A DNA stretch of 64,000 nt from Entomoplasma ellychniae (lineage in GTDB: Bacteria > Bacillota_I > Bacilli_A > Mycoplasmatales > Mycoplasmataceae), in contig NZ_PHND01000001.1 in assembly GCF_002930155.1 (NCBI RefSeq), forward strand, positions 248,001-312,000. Direction: 5' to 3'. The stretch's first letter is position 1, and the number at the start of each line of letters is the position of its first letter. The translations under genes were made by a program, and so were the position numbers. Below, piece after piece: positions 44,791 to 56,895 of this stretch. The notes below the pieces were generated by a model. It was not told the origin of the DNA and searched no databases. It was given only the letters and a program-made list of their open reading frames with translations.

Positions 44791-47352
44791 TTAAAAGTAT
44801 TTTTTTTTTATAGTTTTAATTTCTTTTAAAGAATTTTGTTTAACTTCTTTAACTCATTTATTTCTTTTATGTGTTAATTCTGTTTTAAATAAATGAAATT
44901 TCTGATCTATTTTTTTTAATTCTTTGTTTAAAATATAAGTTTTATCTTTTTGTAATTCAAGTTTATTCATTCTTTTTCTTGTTAAATTATAACTATTGTT
45001 TATTTTCTCGTTTAAGGCTAAATATCAAGATGTTTTAGAAGGAAGGTTAAATTCTTTTTTTATAACTTTTGCTCTTTTTAAAATTTGTTGATTTGTATAA
45101 GTGTATAAAGCGCTTGATTCTGAAAAAGATAATTTATCTTCAATCTTTAATAATTTTTCATTAGCTTTAAAACTTACAAACATTTTCTGATTAATAATAT
45201 TTATAAATTTACATAATCATTTTAAATCAGTATTATTATTTATTTTATTTCTTAGTGTATTTGAAGTGTATTCAATACACAACGTAACTATTACGATTCC
45301 TAATAATAAAGCTCCAAATTCACTAAAATATTGATCTGTAAAATAAGTATTTAATAAAAATCCCATATTCCCAGCCCCAACAGCTCCCAACATAATAGCC
45401 TCTTTGTAATTTATTTCAAATCTATACAAAACGTTTGAAAAAGCTGCGGTAGAAGTTTGAGCAATAATACCATATCTTATTCTACCTAATAACCCTAAAC
45501 CTGTTGCTTCCATTTGAAATATTATTTTTTGATTAATATCATCAAATAATTCTCTGTTATATTTTGTTAACATACCAATAGTCCCCATTATTAAGGCTAA
45601 TACTCCAGTAAAAGGGCCCATTCCAACAACAACTAAAAAAATTAAAGCATAAATATATGTTGGAATAGATCTTAGAGCTGAAGTTATAAGTAAGAAAAAT
45701 CTTGCTACATACTTATTAACTATTTTTTCAGAAGAAAGCATTCCTAAAACATAAGCAATTATAGCTCCAATGAAAGTTGCGACAACAGAAATAGATAATG
45801 TTTCATACAATAAATACACCACACTATAAGGTGCATTGTTATTTCCACCAGAATTAACTGATGTAAAAAAAGAAGATCAGCTAATTTTTATCATTTGTAA
45901 AATATGACTATTTAAAAGTTTGACAGTTTCTTTGTTGGCTAATTCTCATTTTACTAGTGTTAATGAATAAATAAGCAAACTCAATAAAAATAAATATAAA
46001 ATAATTCTTTTTATAAAATGTTTTGGTTCATTTTTAAGAACTTGTTCGACACTTAAATTATTAACAAACTCTTTATGTTTTAAAGTCTGTTCTTCTTTAA
46101 TCGAAGACAATAACTTGAATTTAAAAATTTCAGTTTGCATTTTTATCATTGTTGAATATTTTTTATCAATTCTTATGTTGATTTTGTATTCTTGATTTCA
46201 AATATAAAGATCTAAATCATTTGAACTTTTAGATTTAATCTGTAAGTATTCATTTTTATCATTGATTAAATTTAATTTATATTCATTTATAAAATTATTT
46301 TTAATTATTAATTTTTTGCTCTTTAAAAGTTTTATCTCATTCTTAGAAAGAGATGAATTTTTTAACTCATTATTTATTTCTTGACAAAGAATGTTTTCAG
46401 TGTAAAAAGAAATAAACTTTTCATTTTTTATTTTTCGCAATTTTTTTTCGAATTTTTTTTGCTCTTTTTTATCTAGCAAAAAATCTTTATCCTCAATAAT
46501 ATAATTTTTAATTAATCAAATAAATAATTCTAAAGCCAAAATTATAACAAGAAGAATTGTAATTAAAAAACCAACTCTATCTCATCTATCATATGCAATA
46601 GAAGTATCAATTAATTGACCAATACCAATTTTTGTAACACCAGCTATAATTGAAATATATCTGATGTTAGTTTCAAGAGAATAAAAAGTTGTGGATAATG
46701 TATGGTGAGAAATTTGTGGCCATACAGCAGTTCTGAAAGATTTAAGTTTTGACTCTCCAGTTGCTTGTGAAGCAATATAAATTTGAGTATCTATTTGCTC
46801 AATTCTTTCATATAATGTTTTACCAGCAATTGAAAAAGTAAATATAGTTAAAGCTGCCATGACAGTAAAAGTTGTTGCTCCAAAATAACCAACTAATATC
46901 AAAGCGTATGTAAAAGCTGGGATTGTTCTAAAAATTAATAATATAAATCTTGATATAAAATTTCATGATTTATTTTTAACTATATTAGATGATGCAACAA
47001 CAGCAAAAGGTATAGCTAAAAGAATACCAAAAATTGTTCCCGCAAAAGACATTGATAAAGTTTCTCAAATAGAAGTCATGGAATTTTCAAAAAAAGAATT
47101 ATTTGAAGATCCTTTATCTAAAAAATCATTTCAATCTCAACTAAACATTTCTTTAAACCTTTGAAACAAATCAGGAATACTTTGAAAAAATTCAGTTCAC
47201 TTAGAATCTAAAGTAAATCAAGATATTACAACAATGAACAAACAAAATATAGTAAGCGTTCAAAAAAATAATCTTTTTGGTTTTTTTGATAACTCTGAAT
47301 TAATTTTAAATACTTCACTGTTAAACTTTGCATTTATTTTTCTATTAAACAT
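44791..47352 (-). CDS. p69-type ABC permease: two PhnE-like domains in one chain
   Basis: 853-residue membrane protein in one frame from ATG 47352 to TAA 44793. Two homologous permease halves are fused: the first (about 95-260) carries FRTIPAFTYALILVGYFGA and EATGESKLK-like SQATGESKLKSFRTAVWPQI, the second (about 505-700) SALRSIPTYIYALIFLVVVG and FQMEATGLGLLGRIRYGI with AVGAGNMGFLL. Between them are about 240 hydrophilic residues. A Lys/Glu-rich helical C-terminal tail of about 150 residues follows. The fused layout matches the p69 permease of the p37-p29-p69 transport system described in Mycoplasma hyorhinis. A run of ten A residues lies near the C-terminal stop. Confidence 0.9.
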
Positions 47353-47354
47353 AC

Positions 47355-48107
47355 TTATACACCACTATATATTGTATCTATTTCTTTTTTAGTTAATTTT
47401 GAGGGTTGGTCATCAAAAACAATTTTTCCATCATTAAGACCAATTATTCTATCACAATATTTTATTGCTAAATCTACGTGATGAATATTAATTATTACAG
47501 TCATTTTAAAATCTTTATTTATATTTTTAAAATCTTCCATTACTCTTGCAGCTAAAACTGGGTCTAAAGCAGAAACTGGTTCATCAGCTATTATAATTTT
47601 TGGGTTTTGATTTATAGTTCTTGCAAGAGCTACTCTTTGTTGTTGGCCTCCTGAAAGATTTTCTGCTCGTACATAAGCATATTCTAATAATTTTAATTTA
47701 CTTAAAGACTCTAGTGCATTTTTCTTTTCCTCTTTTGTAAAGTATCCGATTAAAGATCTAAAACCACTAATTTGTGCTGCTTTTGAATTTAAAACATTTT
47801 TTAGAACATTTTGTTTGCCAATATTATTATATTCTTGAGACATTAATCCTATATGTGTTCTTAGTTTTTTTAAAGAAGAACCTTTAGTTGAAGAAATTTC
47901 GTATTTAGTTTGTTCATCAATTTCAATCAAAATTTCGCCAGAAGTTATTGCATTTACTTTATTTATAGTTTTTAGTAGTGTTGTTTTACCAGCACCAGAA
48001 AGACCAATAATAGCAACAAATTCACCATCATTTATTTTTAAATTAATATTTTTAAGTACATGTTTTCCATTGGACCAAACTTTATTTACTTTTTTAAACT
48101 CTATCAT
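47355..48107 (-). CDS. p29-type ABC transporter ATP-binding protein
   Basis: 250-residue ATPase with Walker A GLSGAGKTT, Q-loop MSQEYN, signature LSGGQQQRVALA, Walker B IIIADEPVSALD and switch His NIHHVD. PhnC-like. The start is uncertain: ATG 48107 gives a standard N terminus (MIEFKKVNKVW) with AAGGA close by, while an upstream in-frame TTG at 48137 would add ten residues. It lies 2 nt from the permease start and 63 nt after the binding protein, so all three form one operon. Confidence 0.92.
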   Translation of the reverse strand: MIEFKKVNKVWSNGKHVLKNINLKINDGEFVAIIGLSGAGKTTLLKTINKVNAITSGEILIEIDEQTKYEISSTKGSSLKKLRTHIGLMSQEYNNIGKQNVLKNVLNSKAAQISGFRSLIGYFTKEEKKNALESLSKLKLLEYAYVRAENLSGGQQQRVALARTINQNPKIIIADEPVSALDPVLAARVMEDFKNINKDFKMTVIINIHHVDLAIKYCDRIIGLNDGKIVFDDQPSKLTKKEIDTIYSGV

Positions 48108-48170
48108 TTCCTTATTATTTAATCTTAAAATGCACAAAAGTTCATTTTAGTTAACTTTCCATTTATTTTT

Positions 48171-49400
48171 CTAATTTCAATTTTGAATTTGTTTTAACAT
48201 AGCATCGGATTTTTCACTTACTGATGCTATGTCTTTATCATTTTGTGCTTCTCATTCATTACTTGATGCAATATCTTTTGGAATTGAGTAATCTGTATGA
48301 CTGTAAATTTTAAATATTTCTTTATTTTCTTCTTTTGAAATAAGCTCTTTAAAGGCTTCTCTAACATCATTTAATAATTCTGCACTATTATTTTCTTTTC
48401 TTGAATATATAATTCCATCATTGATAATTTGATCTCCAACACCAATAACTTTGGTTTTTTGAATTGCATCTTTTGCACTATTTATTGTAGTAGTAGAATC
48501 ATCATCTTTTAAATCTGCTCTAATATCACTAAATCCTACTGCAAAATCATAAGTTCCTTCTGCCACTCCTTGAGCAGCATTATTATAGTCTGTTTGTTTT
48601 TTAGAATTAGAATAAAGTTCTTCTAATTCTGCATCTTCATAACCTATTGTGTTTTTTAATCACATTAATGGATAAATGCTTGAAGCATTAGAAGTCTTTG
48701 ATTTTCCAAAAGTAAATCCTTTTTTTCTTTCGTTAATTAAAGTTTTTACATTTTTAACATAATTATTATTATTTCATTCTTCAATTTTTCCAACTTTTTC
48801 TTCCATACTTTTCAAATATTCATTATTGATATAAATATAAGATCTATAATAAATTACTTGTTCATCAGATTTATAAATTTTATCTAATGAAGTTTTGTTT
48901 GTAATTTCATCAATTTTAGAAAAACTTTCATTATATTTAGTTGCTACTAAAAGTGAGTCTTTTTCATCATATTCTGCTTTTGAATCTAAATTCGTTTCAA
49001 CTTCGGTTTTCATACCTTGTCTTGAAGCTTGTGCTAATATACCAAGTTTGTCATAAGTTCCATCAGCTCTTTTATTACCTTTGAAAGAATTATATGTTCC
49101 GATTGGTAAAAATGATATATCAGCTTTTCCAGCTGTTAAAACTGAAGCTCCAGCTTCATAGTTATTTGAAACAGAAACTTTAACTTTTTTCTTAAAAGAA
49201 CCACCTCTTGCTTCAGCTTTCTGACTTAACTTATTTTGCAACTGTTGTTCTAATGGTTTTACTGTATTAATTACTTCAGTTCCTGCTTTTGAAGGTATAA
49301 ACACAACTTCAAAAGTTTCACCACCCCCACAAGCAACAACACTAGTAGCTGTGGTTGATGATAATCCAATTGCTGCAACTATTGATAACAATTTTTTCAT
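48171..49400 (-). CDS. p37-type substrate-binding lipoprotein
   Basis: 409-residue lipoprotein. The signal peptide ends in the lipobox SVVAC (Cys24), followed by Gly-rich CGGGETFEVVFIPSKAGTE and a PhnD-like periplasmic-binding fold (ADISFLPIGTYNSF, YYRSYIYINNE, DFAVGFSDIR). Stop is TAG 48171-48173. Such proteins are annotated as phosphonate binders, but the characterised relative, p37/Cypl of Mycoplasma hyorhinis, binds thiamine pyrophosphate, so a TPP-type ligand is a reasonable guess. AAGGGGGAAAA precedes the start, and a structured leader with an attenuator lies upstream. Confidence 0.9.
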
Positions 49401-49423
49401 TTTTCCCCCTTGTTTGAAAAAAG

Positions 49424-49560
49424 CAACTTAAATAAAAAGAGAGTTAATTGTTTTCACAAAAACTCCCCACATCAAACTTATATTCTCAAAATTAGTCTTG
49501 AGAAGACGATAGCTCATTTACTAACGCGAAAAGTTTTTCTTACTTATTAAGTTGTCATAG
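49424..49560 (-). ncRNA. Structured 5' leader of the p37 operon, candidate riboswitch
   Basis: On the RNA of the minus strand these pairings are possible: an outer helix of CAACTTA(A)ATAA-type ends (49544-49554 with 49424-49435, one bulge); P1, AAAAACT (49538-49532) with AGTTTTT (49464-49458); P2, CGTTAG (49526-49521) with CTATCG (49512-49507), one U-U mismatch; P3, TTCTCAA (49504-49498) with TTGAGAA (49489-49483). P2 and P3 leave an 18-nt unpaired strand ending GATGTGGGG before the 3' side of P1. That strand also takes part in a terminator, so the two forms exclude each other. I could not assign it to a known class. Confidence 0.55.
49434..49468 (-). terminator. Attenuator terminator in the p37 leader
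   Basis: RNA GGGAGTT (49467-49461) pairs with AACTCTC (49445-49439), 7 bp including one G-U, loop 15 nt, followed by UUUUUAUUU. It lies about 35 nt before the p37 start codon and uses the same AGTT nucleotides as the P1 stem of the leader, so formation of one prevents the other. Confidence 0.6.
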
Positions 49561-49573
49561 ACATAATATAATT

Positions 49574-49588
49574 AAAAAAAAAAAAAAA
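49574..49588. repeat. Homopolymeric A15 tract between divergent genes
   Basis: Fifteen consecutive A on the plus strand (T on the minus), between the p37 leader and guaA. On the minus strand it directly precedes AATTATATTAT, the likely -10 region of the p37 promoter. Confidence 0.8.
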
Positions 49589-49699
49589 TAATATAAAAGA
49601 AATAATTTTTAAATCTGTAAAATATTATTCAAATCTCCAAAATGTTATTTTTTTGTTAAGATAAAATATATAAAGATTATAGAAAAGAAGAGATAACAC

Positions 49700-51238
49700 G
49701 TGAGTACACAAGTTTTAATATTAGACTTTGGAAGTCAATATACGCAATTATTAGCTAGAAGAATTAGAGAATCTAATGTTTATACAGAAGTATTGCATTT
49801 TGACACAACATTTGAAAAAATAAAAGAATACAAAAAATTAAAAGCTATCATATTGTCTGGTGGACCTTCAAGTGTTTATTTACAAGATGCCTACACAATC
49901 GATAAAAAAATATTAGATTTACCAGTGCCTATTTTAGGCGTATGTTATGGAATGCAACTTTTAACAGAACACTTTGGTGGAAAAGTAGAGTTAGCTAATG
50001 CTCAAGAATTTGGTAAAACAACTTTAAAACTAGAAGATTTAAATTCTAAACTGTTTAAAAATGTAGATAAACAAACTCAGGTTTGAATGAGTCATGCTGA
50101 TCATGTAACTAAAGTTCCCGAAGGTTTTGAAATTTTAGGTTATGGAGATACTAGCATTGCTGCTATAGGTTCAATTACAAAACCTATTTTTGGAATTCAA
50201 TTTCATGCTGAAGTTACTCATTCTTTGCAAGGCGAAGTTATGTTAAAAAATTTTTTATTTGACATTGCTAATTGTGAAAAAGATTGAAGTTTAAAAAATT
50301 TTATTAAAGAAAAAATTAATGAAATTAAAGCTAAAGTTGGAGATAAACAAGTTATTTTAGGATTATCTGGTGGAGTTGATTCATCAGTTGTAGCTGCTTT
50401 AATAGGTAAAGCAATTGGTAAGCAACTAACTTGTATATTTGTTGATACTGGTTTATTAAGACTAAATGAAGATATAGAAGTTATGAATGCTTATAAAGAC
50501 AATTTTGACATTAATATTAAAAAGTATGACGCAGGAAGTATTTTCTTTGAAAAATTAAAAGGCTTAAAGGATCCTGAAGATAAAAGAAAAGCAATTGGTA
50601 AATGTTTTATTGATGTTTTTGTTGATGCTGCAAGAGATTACAAAAATGCTGATTTTTTAGCACAAGGAACTATTTATCCTGATGTAATTGAGTCATCTTC
50701 AAGTTCTAAAGCTGCAAAAGTTATTAAATCACATCATAATGTTGGTGGATTACCTGATGATTTGCAATTTGAATTAATTGAACCAATTAGAAACTTATTT
50801 AAAGATGAAGTAAGACAAGTTGGATTAGAATTAGGATTACCTAAACATATGATTGATCGTCATCCTTTTCCAGGGCCTGGACTTGGTATAAGAGTAATTG
50901 AAGAAGTTACTAAAGAAAAATGTTTAATTTTGCAAAAAGTGGATGAAATTTTTATTAGACGTTTAAGAGAAGAGGGGTTATATGAAAAAGTTTCTCAAGC
51001 TTTTGCAACACTATTACCTGTCAAAACAGTTGGGGTTATGGGAGATAATAGAACATATGATTGAGTCGTTGGTTTAAGAAGTGTTAATACTATTGATTTT
51101 ATGACTGCTACTTCGACTCATTTACCATGAGAATTCTTAGATTCTGTTGTAAATGAGATTATTAATAAAGTTGAAGGTGTTAATCGTGTTGTTTATGATA
51201 TAACTTCAAAACCACCAGGAACAATTGAATGAGAATAA
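49700..51238 (+). CDS. guaA: GMP synthase (glutamine-hydrolysing)
   Basis: 512-residue enzyme that turns XMP into GMP. The N-terminal class I glutaminase has GVCYGMQLL (catalytic Cys) and FHAEVTHS (catalytic His; the Glu lies 2 residues on, HAE). The ATP pyrophosphatase domain has the P-loop [12 protein letters not shown] (about 220-231), followed by the C-terminal dimerisation domain with [13 protein letters not shown]. The start codon is GTG (49700), which gives the typical N terminus [14 protein letters not shown]; a weak AAGAAGAG lies upstream. guaB follows in the same direction, completing IMP to GMP. Confidence 0.97.
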
Positions 51239-51325
51239 AATAAAACAACTGAAGATAAGATATTAATATTTTTAAATATTTTATGTTATTATTTAAATTA
51301 ACATTTTAGACATTGAAAGGGAATT

Positions 51326-52453
<1,128 letters not shown>

Positions 52454-52507
52454 AAAAGGTTGATAGTGAATAGAAACTTTTTAATCTTTAATAATTTATC
52501 TTTTTTT

Positions 52508-52543
52508 AACTAAGTTTTTTAAATAAAAACTTAGTTTTTTTTT
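52508..52543 (+). terminator. Intrinsic terminator after guaB
   Basis: AACTAAGTTTT and AAAACTTAGTT form an 11-bp stem followed by eight T. Confidence 0.85.
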
Positions 52544-52598
52544 GAAAAAAAGAATTATAATTTATTTATCAATTAAAAAACTAAAGGAGAAAAAAGAA

Positions 52599-52931
52599 AT
52601 GTGATTTTTTAAATGTAAAAAAAATAATAATGTAGTTAAAGACAAAGCTTCAAAAAGTACAGTTGAAGTATCATCTAAGATTCAAAACAAACAAACATCA
52701 CCAAGTGTTACTAAAAAAGCAGTGGATATATTACACGATGATCAATATAGCAAAACTTCTAAAAGTTTAGCAGGAAGTGCTTTATCTCAAAGCAATTCAA
52801 ATAAGAAAAGCTCACAAAAAGAAGCTTCAAAAGCTTCAAAAGTTTTAAAAGATAAAAGATTTAGTGAAGAATCAAAAAGTGTTGCAGCAAGTGTTTTATC
52901 ACAAACACCTTCAAAAAAAACAGCTAAATAA
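52599..52931 (+). CDS. Small basic protein with two internal repeats
   Basis: 110-residue Lys/Ser-rich protein from ATG 52599 (AAGGAG upstream), beginning MWFFKCKKNN (Trp as TGA). Two units of about 27 residues repeat: KAVDILHDDQYSKTSKSLAG followed by SALSQS, and KASKVLKDKRFSEESKSVAA followed by SVLSQT. No membrane span. The Ser/Lys composition and repeat length do not identify a family to me. It is a monocistron with a terminator starting at its stop codon. Confidence 0.72.
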
Positions 52932-52963
52932 AAAAATCCTTTGTCAAAAACAAGGATTTTTTT
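52930..52963 (+). terminator. Intrinsic terminator
   Basis: AAAAAATCCTTTG and CAAGGATTTTTT form a stem of about 12 bp with a 7-nt loop, overlapping the stop codon of the repeat-protein gene. Confidence 0.85.
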
Positions 52964-52979
52964 ATTATTCTTTTTTATT

Positions 52980-53215
52980 TATAATTAAATTAATAGAAAG
53001 AAATGTTAAAAAGGCAAAAAAATATATAATTTATTCCAAAAGAATGCAAAAGATATTTATCAAGTAATATAGAAAATTCAAAATTATATTTTGATAATTT
53101 AGTAAAAGCATCAAAAATAGATATCCAAGCAAATAGCGACGCTATAAAAAATAAATGCAAAACAAGATAAAGTTCAAAACCTTGATAAAAAAATTAAAAG
53201 TTAAAGCAAGATAAA
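52980..53215 (+). other. Probable gene remnant
   Basis: Short stretches in different frames read as protein (NSKLYFDNLVKASKIDIQAN, then NKVQNLDKKIKS) between stops, with a GAAAG-ATG start at 53003. It looks like a badly decayed hypothetical gene similar in composition to the Lys/Ser-rich gene before it. No function can be given. Confidence 0.35.
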
Positions 53216-53230
53216 CATTTTTTAATAATC

Positions 53231-53255
53231 AAAAGACAACTTAAGTTGTTTTTTA
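53231..53255 (+). terminator. Intrinsic terminator
   Basis: The palindrome ACAACTTAAGTTGT, flanked by AAAAG and TTTTTAT. It isolates the merR promoter from upstream transcription. Confidence 0.7.
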
Positions 53256-53262
53256 TTTTCAT

Positions 53263-53293
53263 TTGCATTAAAGTAGGTTTAATGCAATATAAT
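53263..53293 (+). promoter_or_regulatory. MerR-type promoter/operator of merR
   Basis: TTGCAT (53263-53268) and TATAAT (53288-53293) with a 19-nt spacer. Between them is a perfect dyad GCATTAAA-N5-TTTAATGC (53265-53285). A long-spaced promoter with a dyad in the spacer is the MerR-family hallmark. Likely autoregulation of the gene starting 30 nt downstream. Confidence 0.8.
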
Positions 53294-53322
53294 TAAATCA
53301 ATAATTAATTAAAAGGAAAAAT

Positions 53323-53682
53323 ATGCAGAAAATATACATGAAGCAAATAGCTGATAAGTTTGGGATTGAAGAACACACATTAAGATTTTATGATAAAAAA
53401 GGTTTATTTCCTTTTTTCAAAAGAGATGAAAACAATTATAGGTTTATTTATGAAGATAAAATAAATTGAATTGAAATTGTATTATGTTTAAAAAAGTCAG
53501 GAATGAGTTTAATAAAAATTAAAGAATATATTAATTTAGCAATGGAAGGTGAAAACACTTATCCTAAACGTTTAAAAATGATGTTAGATCAAGAACAAAT
53601 TGTTTTAGCTAAAATTCAAGAACTAAAACAGCAATTAAAATTTATTGAATATAAAAAAAGTTTATATAAAAATAAAAAATAA
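53323..53682 (+). CDS. MerR-family regulator, AdhR/NmlR-like
   Basis: 119-residue transcription regulator. N-terminal winged HTH (MKQIADKFGIEEHTLRFYDK, KKGLFPFFKRDENNYRFIYE) followed by WIEIVLCLKKSGMSLIKIKE and a C-terminal coiled coil for dimerisation (EQIVLAKIQELKQQLKFIEY). The region after the wing and the short effector part resemble the AdhR/NmlR group, which responds to aldehydes or electrophiles through a Cys; C55 in VLCLKK is the only Cys. The gene is missed by standard-code searches because of a TGA Trp at residue 49. It has its own operator promoter and precedes an aldo/keto reductase with the same operator. Confidence 0.88.
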
Positions 53683-53700
53683 TTAATTTTTTATTTTTAC

Positions 53701-53731
53701 TTGCATTAAAGTAGGTTTAATGAAATATGAT
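53701..53731 (+). promoter_or_regulatory. MerR-type promoter/operator of the aldo/keto reductase
   Basis: TTGCAT (53701-53706), 19-nt spacer, TATGAT (53726-53731). The spacer is TAAAGTAGGTTTAATGAAA, identical to the merR promoter over its first 16 nt; the dyad keeps ATTAAA-N5-TTTAAT. It lies 35 nt before the reductase start. Confidence 0.8.
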
Positions 53732-53766
53732 TAATTTGAGTTGAAAAACTTAAAGGAGTAAATTAT

Positions 53767-54753
<987 letters not shown>

Positions 54754-54755
54754 AA

Positions 54756-54795
54756 AACTATTTGTTCCTTAATATAAAAGGCAAATAGTTTTTTA
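54756..54795. terminator. Bidirectional intrinsic terminator
   Basis: AAAACTATTTG and CAAATAGTTTT form an 11-bp stem with A/T tracts on both sides, between the aldo/keto reductase and the 3' end of the minus-strand DUF285 gene. Confidence 0.85.
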
Positions 54796-54809
54796 TAATT
54801 TAAGTTTTT

Positions 54810-56864
54810 TTATTTATTAAAAATTGGTTGGTTGTCTCATTTTATATTTTCGTCATTTCAAAATTCTGTATACTTAGTAACCTGACTAACATTTCAATTA
54901 GTTAAATCTTGATTAAAACTCATTTCTTTACCATTGAATGAAGGGTAATGATCATTTCAAAACATTTGAGTCATATCTGTAACTCTTGATGTATCTCATT
55001 TAGATATATCTTGATTAAATGAAAATGCATCACAAAACATTCCTGACATATTTGTGACTTTTGATGTATTTCAATTTGATATATCTTGGTTAAAACTTAA
55101 TGCTTTTTGAAACATATTAGACATATTAGTAACATTACTTGTATCTCAGGCTGTATATTCTTCCCCATTTTGATCTTTTACTATTTTAGTTGATATATCA
55201 CTATTAAACGATGAAACCCCAGCAAACATTACTGACATATTTGTAACTTTTGATGTATTTCAATTTGCTATATCTTGATTAAATGAATCGGCTAAAACAA
55301 ACATATAAGACATATTACTCACTTTTGATGTATCTCAATTTGAGATATCACCATTAAAATTTGAAGCACATTGAAACATCACCTGCATATTAGTAACATT
55401 TGAAGTTTTTCATTCGGATAAATCTTGGTTAAACGAAGAACTGTAATTAAACATATATGACATATCTGTAACTTTTGATGTATCTCATTTAGATATATCT
55501 TGATTAAATTTTGATGCTCCTTGAAACATCGCTCCCATTTGGGTAACATTACTTGTATCTCAGGCTGTATATTTTTCCCCATTTTCTTCTTTTACTATTT
55601 TAGTTGATATATCACTATTAAACGATGTAGCACCATTAAACATTAATAACATATTAGTCACTTTGGATGTATCTCAATTTGAGATATCACCATTAAAATT
55701 TGAAGCACCATTAAACATCGCCCCCATTTGGGTAACATTACTTGTATCTCAAGCTGTATATTCTTTTCCATTTTGATCTTTTACATTTTTAGTAGAGATA
55801 TCTTGATCAAAATTTTTAGCATTTTGAAACATTCTGAACATATTAGTCACTTTTAATGTATCTCAATTTGAGATATCACCATTAAAATTTGAAGCACCAT
55901 TAAACGTTTCTTCCATACTAGTAATATTTGATGTATCTCAATTGCTTATCCCTTTAATTGAATTTAATGAAGAATTTGCAAAAAAAGCTTTCAATGAAGT
56001 TATTTCTTTAGGTAATGTGCTTGGTAATGATTTTACAGTTTTCAAATTTTGAATTGTAGAACCATCTGTTTTAAATCCAATTTTATATATTTCAACTGCA
56101 TTTAAATTTGAAAAATTCATCTCACTAGTTTGCAATAAATTTCCATTTTGATCTTGATAAACAGTAATATTATCTGCTAATGATTCACCAGAAATAATTG
56201 GTGTGACTAATTCAATTGAGCCATTATACTTATAATTATTATTAACTTCACCTTTACCTGTAAAAGTGTATTTTATTTGATCAACTGTTGTTGATTCATT
56301 TTTTAAAGGTTCTAATTCTGCTTTTGCAACTTCAATTCCACCATCAACATCAATTTTTTTATCAATTATAGCTTGATTTAATTCTTCAATACTTCATTCG
56401 CTTTTAGTTTTTGAATTTAAAATATTTTGTAATTTATCTTCAACTTTAGAAATATCTTGTGTTGTATCGTTAACTTCATTTCACTCATGAATTAAATTAA
56501 TAGAACCAGTGTATTTATAAGCATTTTCAGAAGTTCCATTACCAGTAAAAATGTAAGTATCTTCATGATAATCACGTTTATTTTCAAAGTTTTGTGATTT
56601 TTCACCAGCAGTAACAACGATTCCACCAGCAACATCAATATTAGCAGTAATTATAGCTTGATTTAATTCTTCAACACTTCATTCACCATCATTTTTTGAA
56701 TTTAAAATATTTTGTAATTTATCTTTGATTAATGAAATATTTTCTTTTTTCTCATTAACAATTGGTTTTTGTTTTTTATTCATAACATAAATTATGGGTC
56801 CAGCAATTACAACTGTAAGTAGTAAAGATGATATTATTGCAAATAATATTTTTTTCTTTTTCAT
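54810..56864 (-). CDS. BspA-like DUF285 surface protein
   Basis: 684-residue membrane-anchored surface protein. TTGGAGGC fixes ATG 56864. Residues about 6-27 form one transmembrane helix (LFAIISSLLLTVVIAGPIIY), no lipobox. Two N-terminal modules of about 90 residues follow, each starting with (K/V)DKLQNILNSK and EELNQAI. From about residue 290 to 660 there are many copies of the roughly 25-residue DUF285 repeat (FN.DIS.WDTSKVTNMS.MF), a right-handed repeat fold common in mollicute adhesin-like proteins. The 3' end spells WDNQPIFNK. Its promoter contains a 17-T tract. Confidence 0.93.
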
Positions 56865-56895
56865 TTTTGCCTCCAAGTTAATTAAACTCAACTCA

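Noticed and set aside
44791-49400. Naming the transporter phnCDE (phosphonate import)
   Set aside because: Sequence family is PhnC/D/E-like, but the fused permease and lipoprotein fit the mollicute p37-p29-p69 system, for which a TPP ligand is documented. No phosphonate-degradation gene is nearby, so I did not assign phosphonate.
49424-49560. Purine or TPP riboswitch
   Set aside because: The conserved UUUCUACC/GGACUA core of purine riboswitches and the CUGAGA of TPP riboswitches are not present on the transcribed strand. It also lies on the wrong strand to serve guaA.
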